Shown: positions 6,993 to 15,848, numbered from the stretch's first letter. The stretch is 34,006 bases of DNA from an uncultured bacterium (GCA_946188155.1 CAMHUC010000039.1:1-34006), one strand, 5' to 3'. Notes: generated by a model from the sequence alone, not told the origin. Numbers and translations are program-made.

Positions 6993-8357
6993 TCATTTAC
7001 GAATATTTGGGAGTTGAAGGCCGTAGCACTTGCGGCGGTCTACGTACCACATGGCAACAGCAACCATGGCTGCCCCGAGTGCCGTGAAACCGAAGATGAG
7101 CATGGAGGTGGTGTAGGTGGGGTCGGTCTCGTTGGCATGGCCTACGAGCATGGGTATGATGGCGCGACCGAAGTTCTGGATGAAGAATATCATCGAGTAG
7201 GCTGTGCCGAGGCATTTCAGCGGTATGATTTTTGGTACGCAGGGCCATAGGGCTGCAGGAGCCAGCGAATAGCCGATGCTGAGGGTCACCATCAGCGCTA
7301 TGGCTACGGTGCTGCTGTGCATGGGCAGTGAGAACCCGAAGTGGACTGCGGCAAGCATCAGGGCACCGGTGATGACCAGGGTGATGCCTCGGCCATAGCG
7401 GTCGTAGACGAGGCCGAAGAGTGGTGTCATCAGTATGGTGCCGAAGGGTGCGATTGAAGAGAAGAACCCTGCAATGTTGGGATCTACGCCGTATTTCATC
7501 ACCATCAGTTTCGTTGAGAACTTCAGGAATGGGGATACGGCAGAGTAGAAGAGGACGCAGAAAAGAGTGATGAGCCAGAAGCCTGGACTGCGGAGGGTAA
7601 TGCTGATGTCGCTCCAGCGGAACTCGTCATCGCAGGGGCTAGTATCACTAGTCTGACTAGTTTTACTAGTTTGACTAGGACTACTAGTGTTGAGCCGGCG
7701 GTCCATGATGCAGAACACGAGGAACGCGAGCAGCCCGATGATAAGAAAGGCTAATGAGACGAGCAGCGGTGCCGAGAGCGTGAAGTGGCGCGCCACAGGG
7801 GCAGAGATGCTCAGGGCGGCAGCTGTACCCAGGCGAGCCATGGCCAGTTGGATGCCCATCGCTAATGCCAGTTCGTGGCCTGTGAACCAGCGCACCATCG
7901 CCTTGGAAACCGTGATGCCCGTCATCTCATAGCCCACTCCGAAGATGGCGAAGCCTAAGGAAGCCCAGGCAGCAGAGGCAGGCAGGTGGGTGCCTAACAG
8001 TGCAACGGTGCTGTCACCCAGGTCGGCAGTGACAGCATAATATTTGACCAGGGTGCCGAAGGCCATCAGTGAGCAGGCCAGGACACCGGTGAAGCGGATG
8101 CCCATCTTGTCGAGGATGATGCCCGAGAAGAAAAGCATCAGCAGGAATACATTGATGAAACTGCCGGCTCCAGAGAAGAACCCGTAGTCGGAGGGCGTCC
8201 AGCCCAGGCCGCCTTCGGAACGGGGCATCTCCAGCAGCGTCTCAAGGGGCGACATCACATCGTTGACGAAATAGCCCATCATCATAGCCGTAGCTACAAT
8301 GAAAAGCACCGTCCATCGGGCGATGGGAGAGTCGTTGAGGCGCTGCTGGATGCTCAT
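6993..8357 (-). CDS. MFS transporter, MFSD1-like (shorter paralogue)
   Basis: The 454-residue protein has about twelve hydrophobic segments in two halves. Signatures resembling eukaryotic MFSD1 are IILDKMGIRF after TM2, FGVGYEMTGITVSKAMVRWF, then TGHELALAMGIQLAMARLG, and LAPAALWPCVPKIIP. MFSD1 is known as a lysosomal dipeptide uniporter, so dipeptide transport is plausible here, but the substrate is inferred. Its loop between the two halves (about residues 222-239) is encoded by a 9-bp repeat and is rich in Thr-Ser. Its ATG overlaps the stop codon of the upstream paralogue by 1 nt (TAATG arrangement), so the two are translationally coupled. Confidence 0.88.
   Translation of the reverse strand: MSIQQRLNDSPIARWTVLFIVATAMMMGYFVNDVMSPLETLLEMPRSEGGLGWTPSDYGFFSGAGSFINVFLLMLFFSGIILDKMGIRFTGVLACSLMAFGTLVKYYAVTADLGDSTVALLGTHLPASAAWASLGFAIFGVGYEMTGITVSKAMVRWFTGHELALAMGIQLAMARLGTAAALSISAPVARHFTLSAPLLVSLAFLIIGLLAFLVFCIMDRRLNTSSPSQTSKTSQTSDTSPCDDEFRWSDISITLRSPGFWLITLFCVLFYSAVSPFLKFSTKLMVMKYGVDPNIAGFFSSIAPFGTILMTPLFGLVYDRYGRGITLVITGALMLAAVHFGFSLPMHSSTVAIALMVTLSIGYSLAPAALWPCVPKIIPLKCLGTAYSMIFFIQNFGRAIIPMLVGHANETDPTYTTSMLIFGFTALGAAMVAVAMWYVDRRKCYGLQLPNIRK
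7639..7692. repeat. Six-unit 9-bp repeat (CTAGTNNNN) inside an MFS gene
   Basis: CTAGT (once CTAGG) recurs six times at exact 9-bp spacing. On the coding minus strand it reads ACTAGT plus one variable codon, giving a Thr-Ser-X repeat in the central cytoplasmic loop. The same motif recurs at 12142-12177 in another frame. Confidence 0.93.
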
Positions 8358-9979
8358 TATTCTGTGATGTTCGGCAGTTCGAGCCCGATTCCTTTTTTCT
8401 TGTCGACAGCCTTCAGCACGAAACCGAGAATAAGGGCTGCCACGCCCAGGCAGGCGAGCATCACCAGTGGTGCGGTGTAGTCAAACTGCGTGGGGTCGGT
8501 CACGCCGGGGTTCGTCTTGTCGAGCACCTTACCGATAAGCAACGGGAAGAGCCAGAGTCCGATGTTCTGAATCCAGAAGATGAGTGCGTAGGCCGAACCA
8601 ATCACCTTGGCATCCACCAGCTTTGGCACAGAAGGCCAGAGGGATGCGGGCACCAGTGAGAACGAAGCACCAAGCACCAGGATCGTTGCGTAGGCAATGA
8701 TGATGCCGCCCACGGGACTATCCTTGAATGCCGGCAAGACGAAGGCAAACGTCAGGTGGCAGGCGATGAGCAGTACCGAGCCTAATACCAGCATGGAAGC
8801 TGCCTTGCCGTGGTGGTCGAGATAGCTGCCCAGGATGGGAGTAATCAGCACAGCCAGCAGGGGGAACACAGCGAAGATAGACTCTGCCGACTGGCGCATG
8901 TAGCCCATATAGCAGTAGGTGATGAGGGCGATGATAGAAACAGCAAGCAAGCCGAACTTCATGTTCTTCTGCTTCTGGAAGTTGCTGGCGAAACCAGCAG
9001 CAGCGACGATGAGCATGATGACGTACTGCACGATGGTGACAGAACTGCTTGCCCAGAAGGAGTCGGCATCAGGAGCGGTCAGTGTCAGATTGCACTGAAG
9101 CATATTCACTGCATACTTCTGGAAGGGGAAGATGGCCGAATAGTAGAGCACACAGAGCAGGGCCACAATCCAGAAGCCGCTGTCGGTGAGAATCTTGCCA
9201 ATGTCGCTGACCTTGAAGGGGTCGTCCTTCTCTTCAGCTTCACCCGTCTGGGCATCGAGTTTCTGGTCCATGAAGAAGTAGACGATGGTCATCATCAGGG
9301 CGATGCACATCAGCACCACACCGAAGGCTACCGAGCGGCTGACGCTCACCTCGCCACCCAGACGGGCGAAGAAGGGTGAGAAGATCATGCAGGTGGCCAC
9401 GCCCAAACGGGCCAGCGCCATCTCCGAACCCATAGCCAGAGCCATCTCGCGGCCCTTGAACCACTTCACGATACCACGGCTGACAGTGATGCCTGCCATC
9501 TCGCAGCCACAGCCGAAGATCATGAAGCCGCATGCGGCGAACTTGGCCGATGCCGGCATACCCTCATAGAAGGGAGATACGCCGAGTTCGTCGAAGACGG
9601 GGATGTAATTCAGATTATTGTTGAACCAGGTCTCGAGTCCGCTACCCATAAAGCTGTCGCTCACGGCATACCACTTGACGAAAGCTCCCACCAGCATGAC
9701 AACGGTAGAGAGCAACATGGTGAACCGCACTCCCATCTTGTCGAGGATGATACCCGCGAAGATGAGGAAGAACACGAATACGTTGAGGAACACCTCTGAA
9801 CCCTGCATCGTGCCGAAGGCGGTGGAGTCCCATCCACGGGTTTCCTGCATCAGGTCCTTGATGGGTGAGAGGATGTCCATGAAGATGTAGGCACAGAACA
9901 TGGCCAGTGCCAATAGTAAGAGCGCCGTCCAGCGCATGCCGGCCGAGTCGCGCAGAGATTTTTGGATTGCTTGAGTCAT
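8357..9979 (-). CDS. MFS transporter, MFSD1-like (longer paralogue)
   Basis: The 540-residue protein is homologous along its length to the next MFS gene. It shares IILDKMGVRF, CEMAGITVSRGIVKWFKGRE, LALARLGVATC and SLVPASLWPSVPK. It carries extra sequence around residues 110-135 and 300-360. The motif around WFKGREMALAMG closely resembles MFSD1's WFKGKEL region. The two carriers could form a heteromer or have different substrates; neither is shown. It lies downstream of the secreted dipeptidyl peptidase gene, separated by a 5-unit octamer repeat, in the yidC-peptidase-MFS-MFS unit. Confidence 0.88.
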   Translation of the reverse strand: MTQAIQKSLRDSAGMRWTALLLLALAMFCAYIFMDILSPIKDLMQETRGWDSTAFGTMQGSEVFLNVFVFFLIFAGIILDKMGVRFTMLLSTVVMLVGAFVKWYAVSDSFMGSGLETWFNNNLNYIPVFDELGVSPFYEGMPASAKFAACGFMIFGCGCEMAGITVSRGIVKWFKGREMALAMGSEMALARLGVATCMIFSPFFARLGGEVSVSRSVAFGVVLMCIALMMTIVYFFMDQKLDAQTGEAEEKDDPFKVSDIGKILTDSGFWIVALLCVLYYSAIFPFQKYAVNMLQCNLTLTAPDADSFWASSSVTIVQYVIMLIVAAAGFASNFQKQKNMKFGLLAVSIIALITYCYMGYMRQSAESIFAVFPLLAVLITPILGSYLDHHGKAASMLVLGSVLLIACHLTFAFVLPAFKDSPVGGIIIAYATILVLGASFSLVPASLWPSVPKLVDAKVIGSAYALIFWIQNIGLWLFPLLIGKVLDKTNPGVTDPTQFDYTAPLVMLACLGVAALILGFVLKAVDKKKGIGLELPNITE

Positions 9980-9983
9980 TTTT

Positions 9984-10023
9984 CGTTATATCGTTATTTC
10001 GTTATTACGTTATATCGTTATTG
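9984..10023. repeat. Five-unit octamer repeat filling the peptidase-MFS spacer
   Basis: CGTTATNN occurs five times at exact 8-bp spacing and ends on the base before the peptidase stop codon. The core is the same as in the 1771 array. Confidence 0.92.
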
Positions 10024-12192
10024 TTATTTCAGCCAGCGGTCGAGCCAGTCGAAGAATGTGCGCTGCCAGAGGATGCCGTTCTGGGGCTTGAGCACCCAGT
10101 GGTTCTCGTCGGGGAAGATGAGCAGCTCGGCGGGTATGCCGCGCAGGCGGGCGGCGTTGAAGGCTCCCATGCCTTGGTTGTATACGATGCGGTAGTCCTT
10201 CTCGCCGTGTATGCAGAGGATGGGGGTGTCCCACTTGTCCACGAACTTGTGGGGCGAGTACTCATAGGTGCGGGTGGCATTGGCCGTCTGGTCTTTGTTC
10301 CAGTAGGCATCGTCGTACTCCCAGTTCGAGAAGAACACCTCCTCGGTGTCGGTGTACATCGACTCCAGGTTGAAGGCTCCGTCGTGGGCGATGAAGGCCT
10401 TGAAGCGCTTGTCGTGATGGCCGGCGAGATAGTATACGGAGAACCCTCCGAACGAGGCACCCACGGCTCCCAGCCTGTCCTTATCGACGTAGGGCAGGTT
10501 CTGGGCAGCATCGTCAATGGCTGCCAGATAGTCCTTCATACACTGGCCTGTCCAGTCGCCGCTGATTTCCTCCAGCCACTCCTGACCGAAGCCGGGCAGT
10601 CCGCGACGGTTGGGAGCCACAACGATGTAGCCCTGCGAGGCCATGATCATGAAATTCCAGCGGTAGCTCCAGAACTGGCTGACGGGGCTCTGCGGTCCTC
10701 CCTCGCAGAAGAGTAGGGTGGGGTATTTCTTGTTCTCGTCGAAATTCGGGGGCAGGATAATCCAGGTGAGCATCTGCTTGCCGTCGCTGGTCTTCACCCA
10801 CCGCTGCTGGACAGTGGGGGTGCCGAGCTGGTCGAGGATGTGCTTGTTCTCGAAGGTGAGCTGTGTGATGGCCGTCTTTTCGGGTTTCTTGAAGTTGGGC
10901 GTCACTATGTAGAGATCGGCCGGCGACGTATAGTTGTGGCGTTCCATCAGAAGTTGCTTGCCGTTGTTCATCAGGTGGATGGAGCCGAAGTCGGCCCAGC
11001 TGTCTGTCATCTGCTTCAGCTCGCCTTTCCAGTTGATGGCATACAGGTTCTCTGTAGCATGCCAGACACCGATGAAGTAGAGCATGGCATCCTTCGAGTC
11101 GCTCCATACGAAGTCGTCGACATTGGAGTCGAAGGTCTCCGTCATGTATTTCTTCTCGCCTGTTGCCAGGTTGTAGCAGCAGAGGCGGTTGCGGTCGGCC
11201 TCATAACCGTTGCGCAGCATCGATGTCCAGGCGATGTATTGGCCGTCGGGCGAGAATTTGGGGTTAGTGTCGTAGCCTACATTATTCACCAGGTTCTCTT
11301 CGGCATTCACCTTCTGATACTTCATGCTTTTCGTGGGGTCGATTTCTGGCTCCACGTAGTCGGCAGGCTTGCAGAGGTTCTTTGTCTCGCGCGTACCTAT
11401 ATTATATATATAGATGTCGGAGTCGGTGGAGATGGCGTAGTCGCGTCCGGTCTTCTTGCGGCATGTGTAGGCTACGGTTTTCGAGTCAGGGCTCCAAGCC
11501 AGCTGCTCCATTCCTCCGAAAGGCTCCATTGGGCATTCGAAGGGTTCACCCTCCAGCATATCGATACCCTCGCTGATGCCTTCAGCCGTTACGTCGGCTA
11601 TGAAAGGGTGCTGGATGCTCTCCACGTAGTGATCCCAGTGGCGATACATCAGGTCGGTCACCAGGCGACCAGTGGCCTTGGGCAGGTCGGTGGGGTTCTT
11701 CTTGATAATAGTGTTGAAGTCTATCGAATGCAGCAGGATGACCTTCTTTCCGTCGGGTGAGAACTTGAAACCCTCGATGTCCTTTCGGGTTTTCGAAATC
11801 TGCTTGCGGTCAGAGCCGTCGGCATTCATCGTCCAGATCTGGCCATCGCAGAGGAAGGCGATTTTGCCTTGATACCAGGTGGGATCGGTCTCACTCTTAC
11901 TGCCTGTAGTCAGCGTGGTGTTGCCTGTGCCATCAGCATTGATAACAGCTATTTTCTGCTGACTTTTGTTGGCCTTAACGCTGTAGTAGCCTACCTGATA
12001 GACCACCTGTTTGCCATCGGCCGAAGCCTCGGCAGTACCGATGCGTCCCATGGCCCAGAGGGCTTCGGGAGTCATGCGGCCTTCCTTGACGGTGATGTTC
12101 TGCTTTCCGATTTTCACGTTGTCTTGGGCTTTTGCTGGGGTGACTAGGTTGACTAGGAGTACTAGAAACACTAGGATGCTCTTCTTTCTCAT
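10024..12192 (-). CDS. Secreted S9-family dipeptidyl peptidase, DPP5-like
   Basis: The 722-residue serine peptidase closely resembles Porphyromonas gingivalis DPP5, a periplasmic enzyme that removes dipeptides from peptide N-termini. A signal peptide (about residues 1-22, ending AKAQ) precedes a beta-propeller of WD40-like PD40 repeats (for example KFSPDGQYIAW) and a C-terminal alpha/beta hydrolase domain. The catalytic triad by motif is Ser580 in GASFGG, Asp666 in GEKDYR and His698 in DENHW. The spacing matches DPP5. Its start codon lies 3 bp after yidC, and two MFS genes follow. The signal-peptide core is encoded by a 9-bp repeat. The exact specificity cannot be read from sequence. Confidence 0.92.
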   Translation of the reverse strand: MRKKSILVFLVLLVNLVTPAKAQDNVKIGKQNITVKEGRMTPEALWAMGRIGTAEASADGKQVVYQVGYYSVKANKSQQKIAVINADGTGNTTLTTGSKSETDPTWYQGKIAFLCDGQIWTMNADGSDRKQISKTRKDIEGFKFSPDGKKVILLHSIDFNTIIKKNPTDLPKATGRLVTDLMYRHWDHYVESIQHPFIADVTAEGISEGIDMLEGEPFECPMEPFGGMEQLAWSPDSKTVAYTCRKKTGRDYAISTDSDIYIYNIGTRETKNLCKPADYVEPEIDPTKSMKYQKVNAEENLVNNVGYDTNPKFSPDGQYIAWTSMLRNGYEADRNRLCCYNLATGEKKYMTETFDSNVDDFVWSDSKDAMLYFIGVWHATENLYAINWKGELKQMTDSWADFGSIHLMNNGKQLLMERHNYTSPADLYIVTPNFKKPEKTAITQLTFENKHILDQLGTPTVQQRWVKTSDGKQMLTWIILPPNFDENKKYPTLLFCEGGPQSPVSQFWSYRWNFMIMASQGYIVVAPNRRGLPGFGQEWLEEISGDWTGQCMKDYLAAIDDAAQNLPYVDKDRLGAVGASFGGFSVYYLAGHHDKRFKAFIAHDGAFNLESMYTDTEEVFFSNWEYDDAYWNKDQTANATRTYEYSPHKFVDKWDTPILCIHGEKDYRIVYNQGMGAFNAARLRGIPAELLIFPDENHWVLKPQNGILWQRTFFDWLDRWLK
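12142..12177. repeat. Four-unit 9-bp repeat inside the DPP5 signal peptide
   Basis: NACTAGNNN occurs four times at exact 9-bp spacing. On the coding strand it reads CTAGTN plus one codon, giving a Leu-Val-X series that forms the hydrophobic core of the signal peptide. It is the same core as at 7639-7692 but in a different reading frame. Confidence 0.88.
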
Positions 12193-12195
12193 ATC

Positions 12196-14088
12196 TTATT
12201 TCTTTTGTTGATTCATTCGCTGTTTCTGTAGTTCTTCGGCCTGTTTCTGCATGGCTTCAAGGCGTGCAGCGAGCCCGCTGGTCTTTTTCGAAGGGTTGTT
12301 CTTGTTCTCCTGATACTTGGCCTCGAGGATGGCCAGCAGCTTCTCGTCGTCGGTGGTCTTGCGGAGCGTCCACATAATGGCAGCCGAGAAGAAGAGCGAG
12401 ATGAAGTAGTAGAAGTTCAGACCGCTGGAGTAGTCGTTGAACATGAAGAAGAACATCAGCGGCATGAGGTACATCATCCATTGCATCATCTTGAGCTGCT
12501 CGGCCTGCTGGCCTACCATCTGGTCCTTCTGCTGACGCATGGTCATGTAGCTGTAGAGCACGTTGGCTATACAGAAGAGAATACAGGTGAGCGAGAGGTG
12601 GTCGCCGATGCCCCAGATGTTGGTGCCCCACTCAATGATGGGGTCGTAGGTGGACAGGTCGTCCATCCAGAGGAACGACTCACGGCGCAGCTGTATGGCG
12701 TTGGGCACGAAGAAGAACATGGCCATCCAGATAGGCAACTGGATAAGCATGGGCAGGCATCCGCCGAGCGGTGAGACGCCATACTTGGCATAGAGCGACA
12801 TCATCTCCTGCTGCTTCTTCATCTGGTCTTCGGGCTTGTCGTACTGCTTGGTGGCCTCGTCGAGTTTCGGCTTGAGTACACGCATCTTGGCGCTCGACAT
12901 ATAGCTCTTCTTGACCATGGGGAAGGTGATGGCCTTGAGCAGCAGGGTAATCAGGATGAGCACAATGCCCATAGAGAAGCCCCATGAGGTGAGCCAGTCG
13001 AAGACGTAGATGGTGAACCAGCGGTTGATCCATCTCACGAGCCACCAGCCCAGGTTGACGAGCTGCTCCAGGTCGAGGTCCTTGCCGAACCGGCTCTGCT
13101 GCTCCACGTCCTTGATGAGACGGAAGTCGTTGGGGCCGATGTACATTTCGAACTCTGTGGGCTTGACGCCTGTCGGGTCGAAGGCTGTCTTGAGCTTGGC
13201 ACCCATCTGCTTCAGATAGCCGCTTCCCTTCTCCTGCGGGATGCTCGTCAGGAGGCTGTTGGCAGCGAAGTTGTCTTTCGAGATAAGTGCTGCCGAGAAG
13301 AACTGATTCTTGAAGGCCACCCAGTCGAGTTGCTCTTCAATCTGCTTGTCGATTTCTTCAGAAGCTTCTGCCATTTCCTTCGTTCCTCCGTCGTTCTTCT
13401 TGTAGGTGACGGTGGTGTAGCGGTTCTCGAAGGTGAATCCGCGCTCCTGCTGATATACCAGGTCGCGCCACTCTATGTCGAGGCTTCTGTAGTTGGGGGC
13501 AAAGATGCCGCTCAGCCCAACGGCCTGCAGCGAGAAGTGCAGGTAGTAGTCCTGCCCCAGTGAGTAGGTCATCACGAGGCTTCCGCCGTTGGCTGCTTGA
13601 GCAGTCATGGTGACGGTAGAGTCGCTGACGTTGCTGGGGGTGAAATAGAGGTCTTGGGTAATAATGTTCTCCGACTTTCCGGCAAGCATGAAGTTCATCT
13701 GCTGGGTATTCTCGTCGAAGAGTGTCACCTCGTCCTTAGAGTTGTCTACATTCTGGAAGCCCTTGATGACGGCTTTCGAGATGGCTCCGCCCTTGGTGTC
13801 GAAAGTCAGTTCCACCTTGTCGTTCTTCAGTACTACCGGCTGGCTACTCCCGTTGAGGGCTGAGAAGAAGAGTGCCGTAGAGTCACCCTTGGCTGCTGCC
13901 TCGGCCTGTGCCTTGCGTGCTGCCTCTTCTGCTTTTTGCTTCTTCAGTGCGTTATCCTTCAAGACAGCAGCAAGGCTGTCTTCCCTGCGCTGGGCCTCTA
14001 TCTGCTCCGCCGAGGGCTGGTTATACCAGCTGAAGCCAATGAGCACCAGCGCAATCAATACGAATCCAATTACTGTGTTTTTATCCAT
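12196..14088 (-). CDS. yidC: Membrane protein insertase YidC
   Basis: The 630-residue protein inserts and folds inner-membrane proteins, alone or with SecYEG. It starts with the canonical MDKNTVIGFVLIALVLIGFSW anchor segment. A large periplasmic beta domain covers about residues 60-340. The conserved insertase core follows, with five membrane segments (from about 355) containing GWGFSM-like sequence, KKSYMSSAKM, YGVSPLGGCLPMLIQLPIW and DYSSGLNFYYF. It ends in a Gln/Lys-rich tail typical of the family. Length and layout are normal for Gram-negative YidC. A promoter box at 14140-14147 gives a leader of about 46 nt. The peptidase gene follows after 3 bp. Confidence 0.97.
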   Translation of the reverse strand: MDKNTVIGFVLIALVLIGFSWYNQPSAEQIEAQRREDSLAAVLKDNALKKQKAEEAARKAQAEAAAKGDSTALFFSALNGSSQPVVLKNDKVELTFDTKGGAISKAVIKGFQNVDNSKDEVTLFDENTQQMNFMLAGKSENIITQDLYFTPSNVSDSTVTMTAQAANGGSLVMTYSLGQDYYLHFSLQAVGLSGIFAPNYRSLDIEWRDLVYQQERGFTFENRYTTVTYKKNDGGTKEMAEASEEIDKQIEEQLDWVAFKNQFFSAALISKDNFAANSLLTSIPQEKGSGYLKQMGAKLKTAFDPTGVKPTEFEMYIGPNDFRLIKDVEQQSRFGKDLDLEQLVNLGWWLVRWINRWFTIYVFDWLTSWGFSMGIVLILITLLLKAITFPMVKKSYMSSAKMRVLKPKLDEATKQYDKPEDQMKKQQEMMSLYAKYGVSPLGGCLPMLIQLPIWMAMFFFVPNAIQLRRESFLWMDDLSTYDPIIEWGTNIWGIGDHLSLTCILFCIANVLYSYMTMRQQKDQMVGQQAEQLKMMQWMMYLMPLMFFFMFNDYSSGLNFYYFISLFFSAAIMWTLRKTTDDEKLLAILEAKYQENKNNPSKKTSGLAARLEAMQKQAEELQKQRMNQQKK

Positions 14089-14139
14089 TGCTTGTTCTTT
14101 ATTTGTTCTATATTAATAATGTTCGCGCAAATCAAGGTG

Positions 14140-14147
14140 CAAAATTA
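14140..14147 (-). promoter_or_regulatory. -7 promoter box for the yidC operon
   Basis: On the minus strand this reads TAATTTTG. It is divergent from the plus-strand box at 14191, with about 43 bp between the two. Confidence 0.72.
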
Positions 14148-14190
14148 CACATTTTTTTCCGCATATCGGCACAAAGAGCGATTTTTTTCG

Positions 14191-14198
14191 TATCTTTG
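14191..14198 (+). promoter_or_regulatory. -7 promoter box with a near-zero leader to the DUF3078 gene
   Basis: TATCTTTG is a perfect TAnnTTTG box. The ATG follows only 9 nt after it, so transcripts would carry at most a few untranslated bases. Confidence 0.75.
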
Positions 14199-14207
14199 CA
14201 CCTAGTT

Positions 14208-15380
14208 ATGAGAAAACAAGCATTATTATTTGCGGTAATGACGGTACTCAGTGCCAATGCCGCGCAGGTTAAGGACAGCATTAATGGTCAGTATTATCGT
14301 CTGTTTACACCAATGACGTTTTATCACAATGTAGCGGACAGGACCTTGGCCATGAATGATGAGAGAGAGGATAAGGTGGAAGATGCAGTAGACGCAGTGC
14401 TGCTGAATGTCTACCTTAACAGGCCAGATTTGGTAGGCACTACGGAGACGACGCTGAAGGAGGCTGGCTCTGTGCGTGACGATGTCGATGAGCCGATAGA
14501 GACACCGATCTCATTCGTTGAGGAGACAGGCATGCCGGAGGTGGTCATCCAAGACACGGCTCAAGTAGAGTTGGTGATCCAGAAGCCGAAATTCTGGACT
14601 TACAAGGGTGACGGATTCCTGCAGTTCATGCAGAACTATGTTTCCGGCAACTGGTATAAGGGTGGTGAGAGCAACTATTCGATGCTCGGTGCCGTCACCC
14701 TTGAGGCAAATTACGACAACAAGAACAAATGGAAGTGGGACAACAAGCTGGAATTGAAGCTGGGATTCCAGCGCACCAAGACTGACTCCGTGCATAAGTT
14801 TAAGTCGAACGAAGACCTCATCCGATATACCGGAAAGGTTGGCTTGGAGGCTACTAAAAAGTGGTATTACACCCTGCAGCTGTTGGCTTATACACAGTTC
14901 ACGCGTGGTTTGAAGGCCAATGACGAGAAGACCTACTCCGACTTTATGTCACCCTTCAACCTGAACGTCGGCCTCGGTATGGATTATAAGGTGGAGGCTT
15001 TCAACAAGAAATTGACGGGAACGGTTAACCTCTCCCCGATAGCACTCAACTATCGCTATGTAGGACGCCTCGACCTAGGCCCCAGCTACGGACTCGCTGA
15101 GGGGAAGCACTCTTTGCTCGACTTTGGCTCGCAGGTGACTGCCGACCTGGAATGGAAAATATCAGAGGTGTTGAAGTGGAAAACCCGTTTCTATGCTTTC
15201 ACGTCGTATAAGCGCACAGAGATAGAGTGGGAGAACACCTTCGCCCTACAGGTCAGCAAGTATATCAGTGCCAATCTTTTCCTATATCCGCGTTTCGACG
15301 ATGCTGGTTCGCGTGACGTCGACCTCGGCTATTGGCAGTTCAAGGAATTTTCAAGTATCGGATTCAATTATACATTCTGA
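14208..15380 (+). CDS. DUF3078 domain outer-membrane-type protein
   Basis: The 390-residue protein has a signal peptide (MRKQALLFAVMTVLSANAA, then Gln). A polar linker (about 20-120) is followed by a DUF3078 region starting near FWTYKGDGFLQFMQNYVSGN and continuing as alternating aromatic/polar strands, ending GFNYTF. The terminal Phe and the strand pattern suggest an outer-membrane beta-barrel. Function is unknown for the family. I chose the ATG at 14208 over upstream in-frame codons because it gives a clean signal peptide and sits just after a strong promoter box. The gene is divergent from yidC and ends at a bidirectional terminator. Confidence 0.85.
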   Translation: MRKQALLFAVMTVLSANAAQVKDSINGQYYRLFTPMTFYHNVADRTLAMNDEREDKVEDAVDAVLLNVYLNRPDLVGTTETTLKEAGSVRDDVDEPIETPISFVEETGMPEVVIQDTAQVELVIQKPKFWTYKGDGFLQFMQNYVSGNWYKGGESNYSMLGAVTLEANYDNKNKWKWDNKLELKLGFQRTKTDSVHKFKSNEDLIRYTGKVGLEATKKWYYTLQLLAYTQFTRGLKANDEKTYSDFMSPFNLNVGLGMDYKVEAFNKKLTGTVNLSPIALNYRYVGRLDLGPSYGLAEGKHSLLDFGSQVTADLEWKISEVLKWKTRFYAFTSYKRTEIEWENTFALQVSKYISANLFLYPRFDDAGSRDVDLGYWQFKEFSSIGFNYTF

Positions 15381-15388
15381 AAACAAAT

Positions 15389-15415
15389 ATCCCCCGTCAG
15401 CTACTGGCGGGGGAT
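15389..15415. terminator. Bidirectional intrinsic terminator between convergent genes
   Basis: A 12-bp inverted repeat (ATCCCCCGTCAG and its near-perfect complement, one G-T pair) encloses a 3-nt loop. The flank is T-rich in both directions, more so on the minus strand. It serves the DUF3078 gene and the convergent DUF1573 gene. Confidence 0.88.
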
Positions 15416-15422
15416 TTGATGT

Positions 15423-15812
15423 TTATTTCGCTTCTGTCATGTCGCCTTCAATGTAGAGCCTGGTCATCTCTACGGCACCGTTGGTACGAACGGTAATCGA
15501 CTTCTTGAAATGTCCGGGGAACTTGCCCGTGCCGTTATAGGTCACTTTGATCTGGCCCTTCTCCTTAGGCATGACAGGGGTCTTGGTGTATTCGGGCACT
15601 GTACAACCACACGAGGCAACAGCCTGATTGATGACCAGAGGCTGATCGCCTGTATTGGTATAGGTAAAGATACAACTCACCACTGGGGCCTTCTCGGAGA
15701 AAGTACCGAAGTTGTGGGTCAGTTTGTCGAATTTAATCTCTGCAGGCTTCTGAGCCAAGACAGCCGTCATTCCGCAAATGAGCATCAATGTTGCAAATAC
15801 AATCTTCTTCAT
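15423..15812 (-). CDS. DUF1573 domain secreted protein
   Basis: The 129-residue protein has a cleavable signal peptide (MKKIVFATLMLICGMTAVLA, then Gln) and one DUF1573 domain, an immunoglobulin-like fold common in Bacteroidetes exported proteins. Visible family pieces are HNFGTFSEKAPVVSCIFTYT, the conserved ASCGCTVPEY and KGQIKVTYNGTGKFPGHF. It is probably periplasmic. The role of the family is unknown. It is expressed from the box at 15841-15848 and ends at the shared terminator. Confidence 0.92.
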   Translation of the reverse strand: MKKIVFATLMLICGMTAVLAQKPAEIKFDKLTHNFGTFSEKAPVVSCIFTYTNTGDQPLVINQAVASCGCTVPEYTKTPVMPKEKGQIKVTYNGTGKFPGHFKKSITVRTNGAVEMTRLYIEGDMTEAK

Positions 15813-15840
15813 TTCTTTTCGGTTTTATGAATTATGCGGG

Positions 15841-15848
15841 CAAAGGTA
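15841..15848 (-). promoter_or_regulatory. -7 promoter box for the DUF1573 gene
   Basis: The minus strand reads TACCTTTG, 28 nt before the ATG at 15812. Confidence 0.75.

Noticed and set aside
10840..11760. A 306-codon plus-strand frame within the DPP5 gene
   Set aside because: It is fully antisense to a peptidase with a clear catalytic triad and shows no recognisable features.
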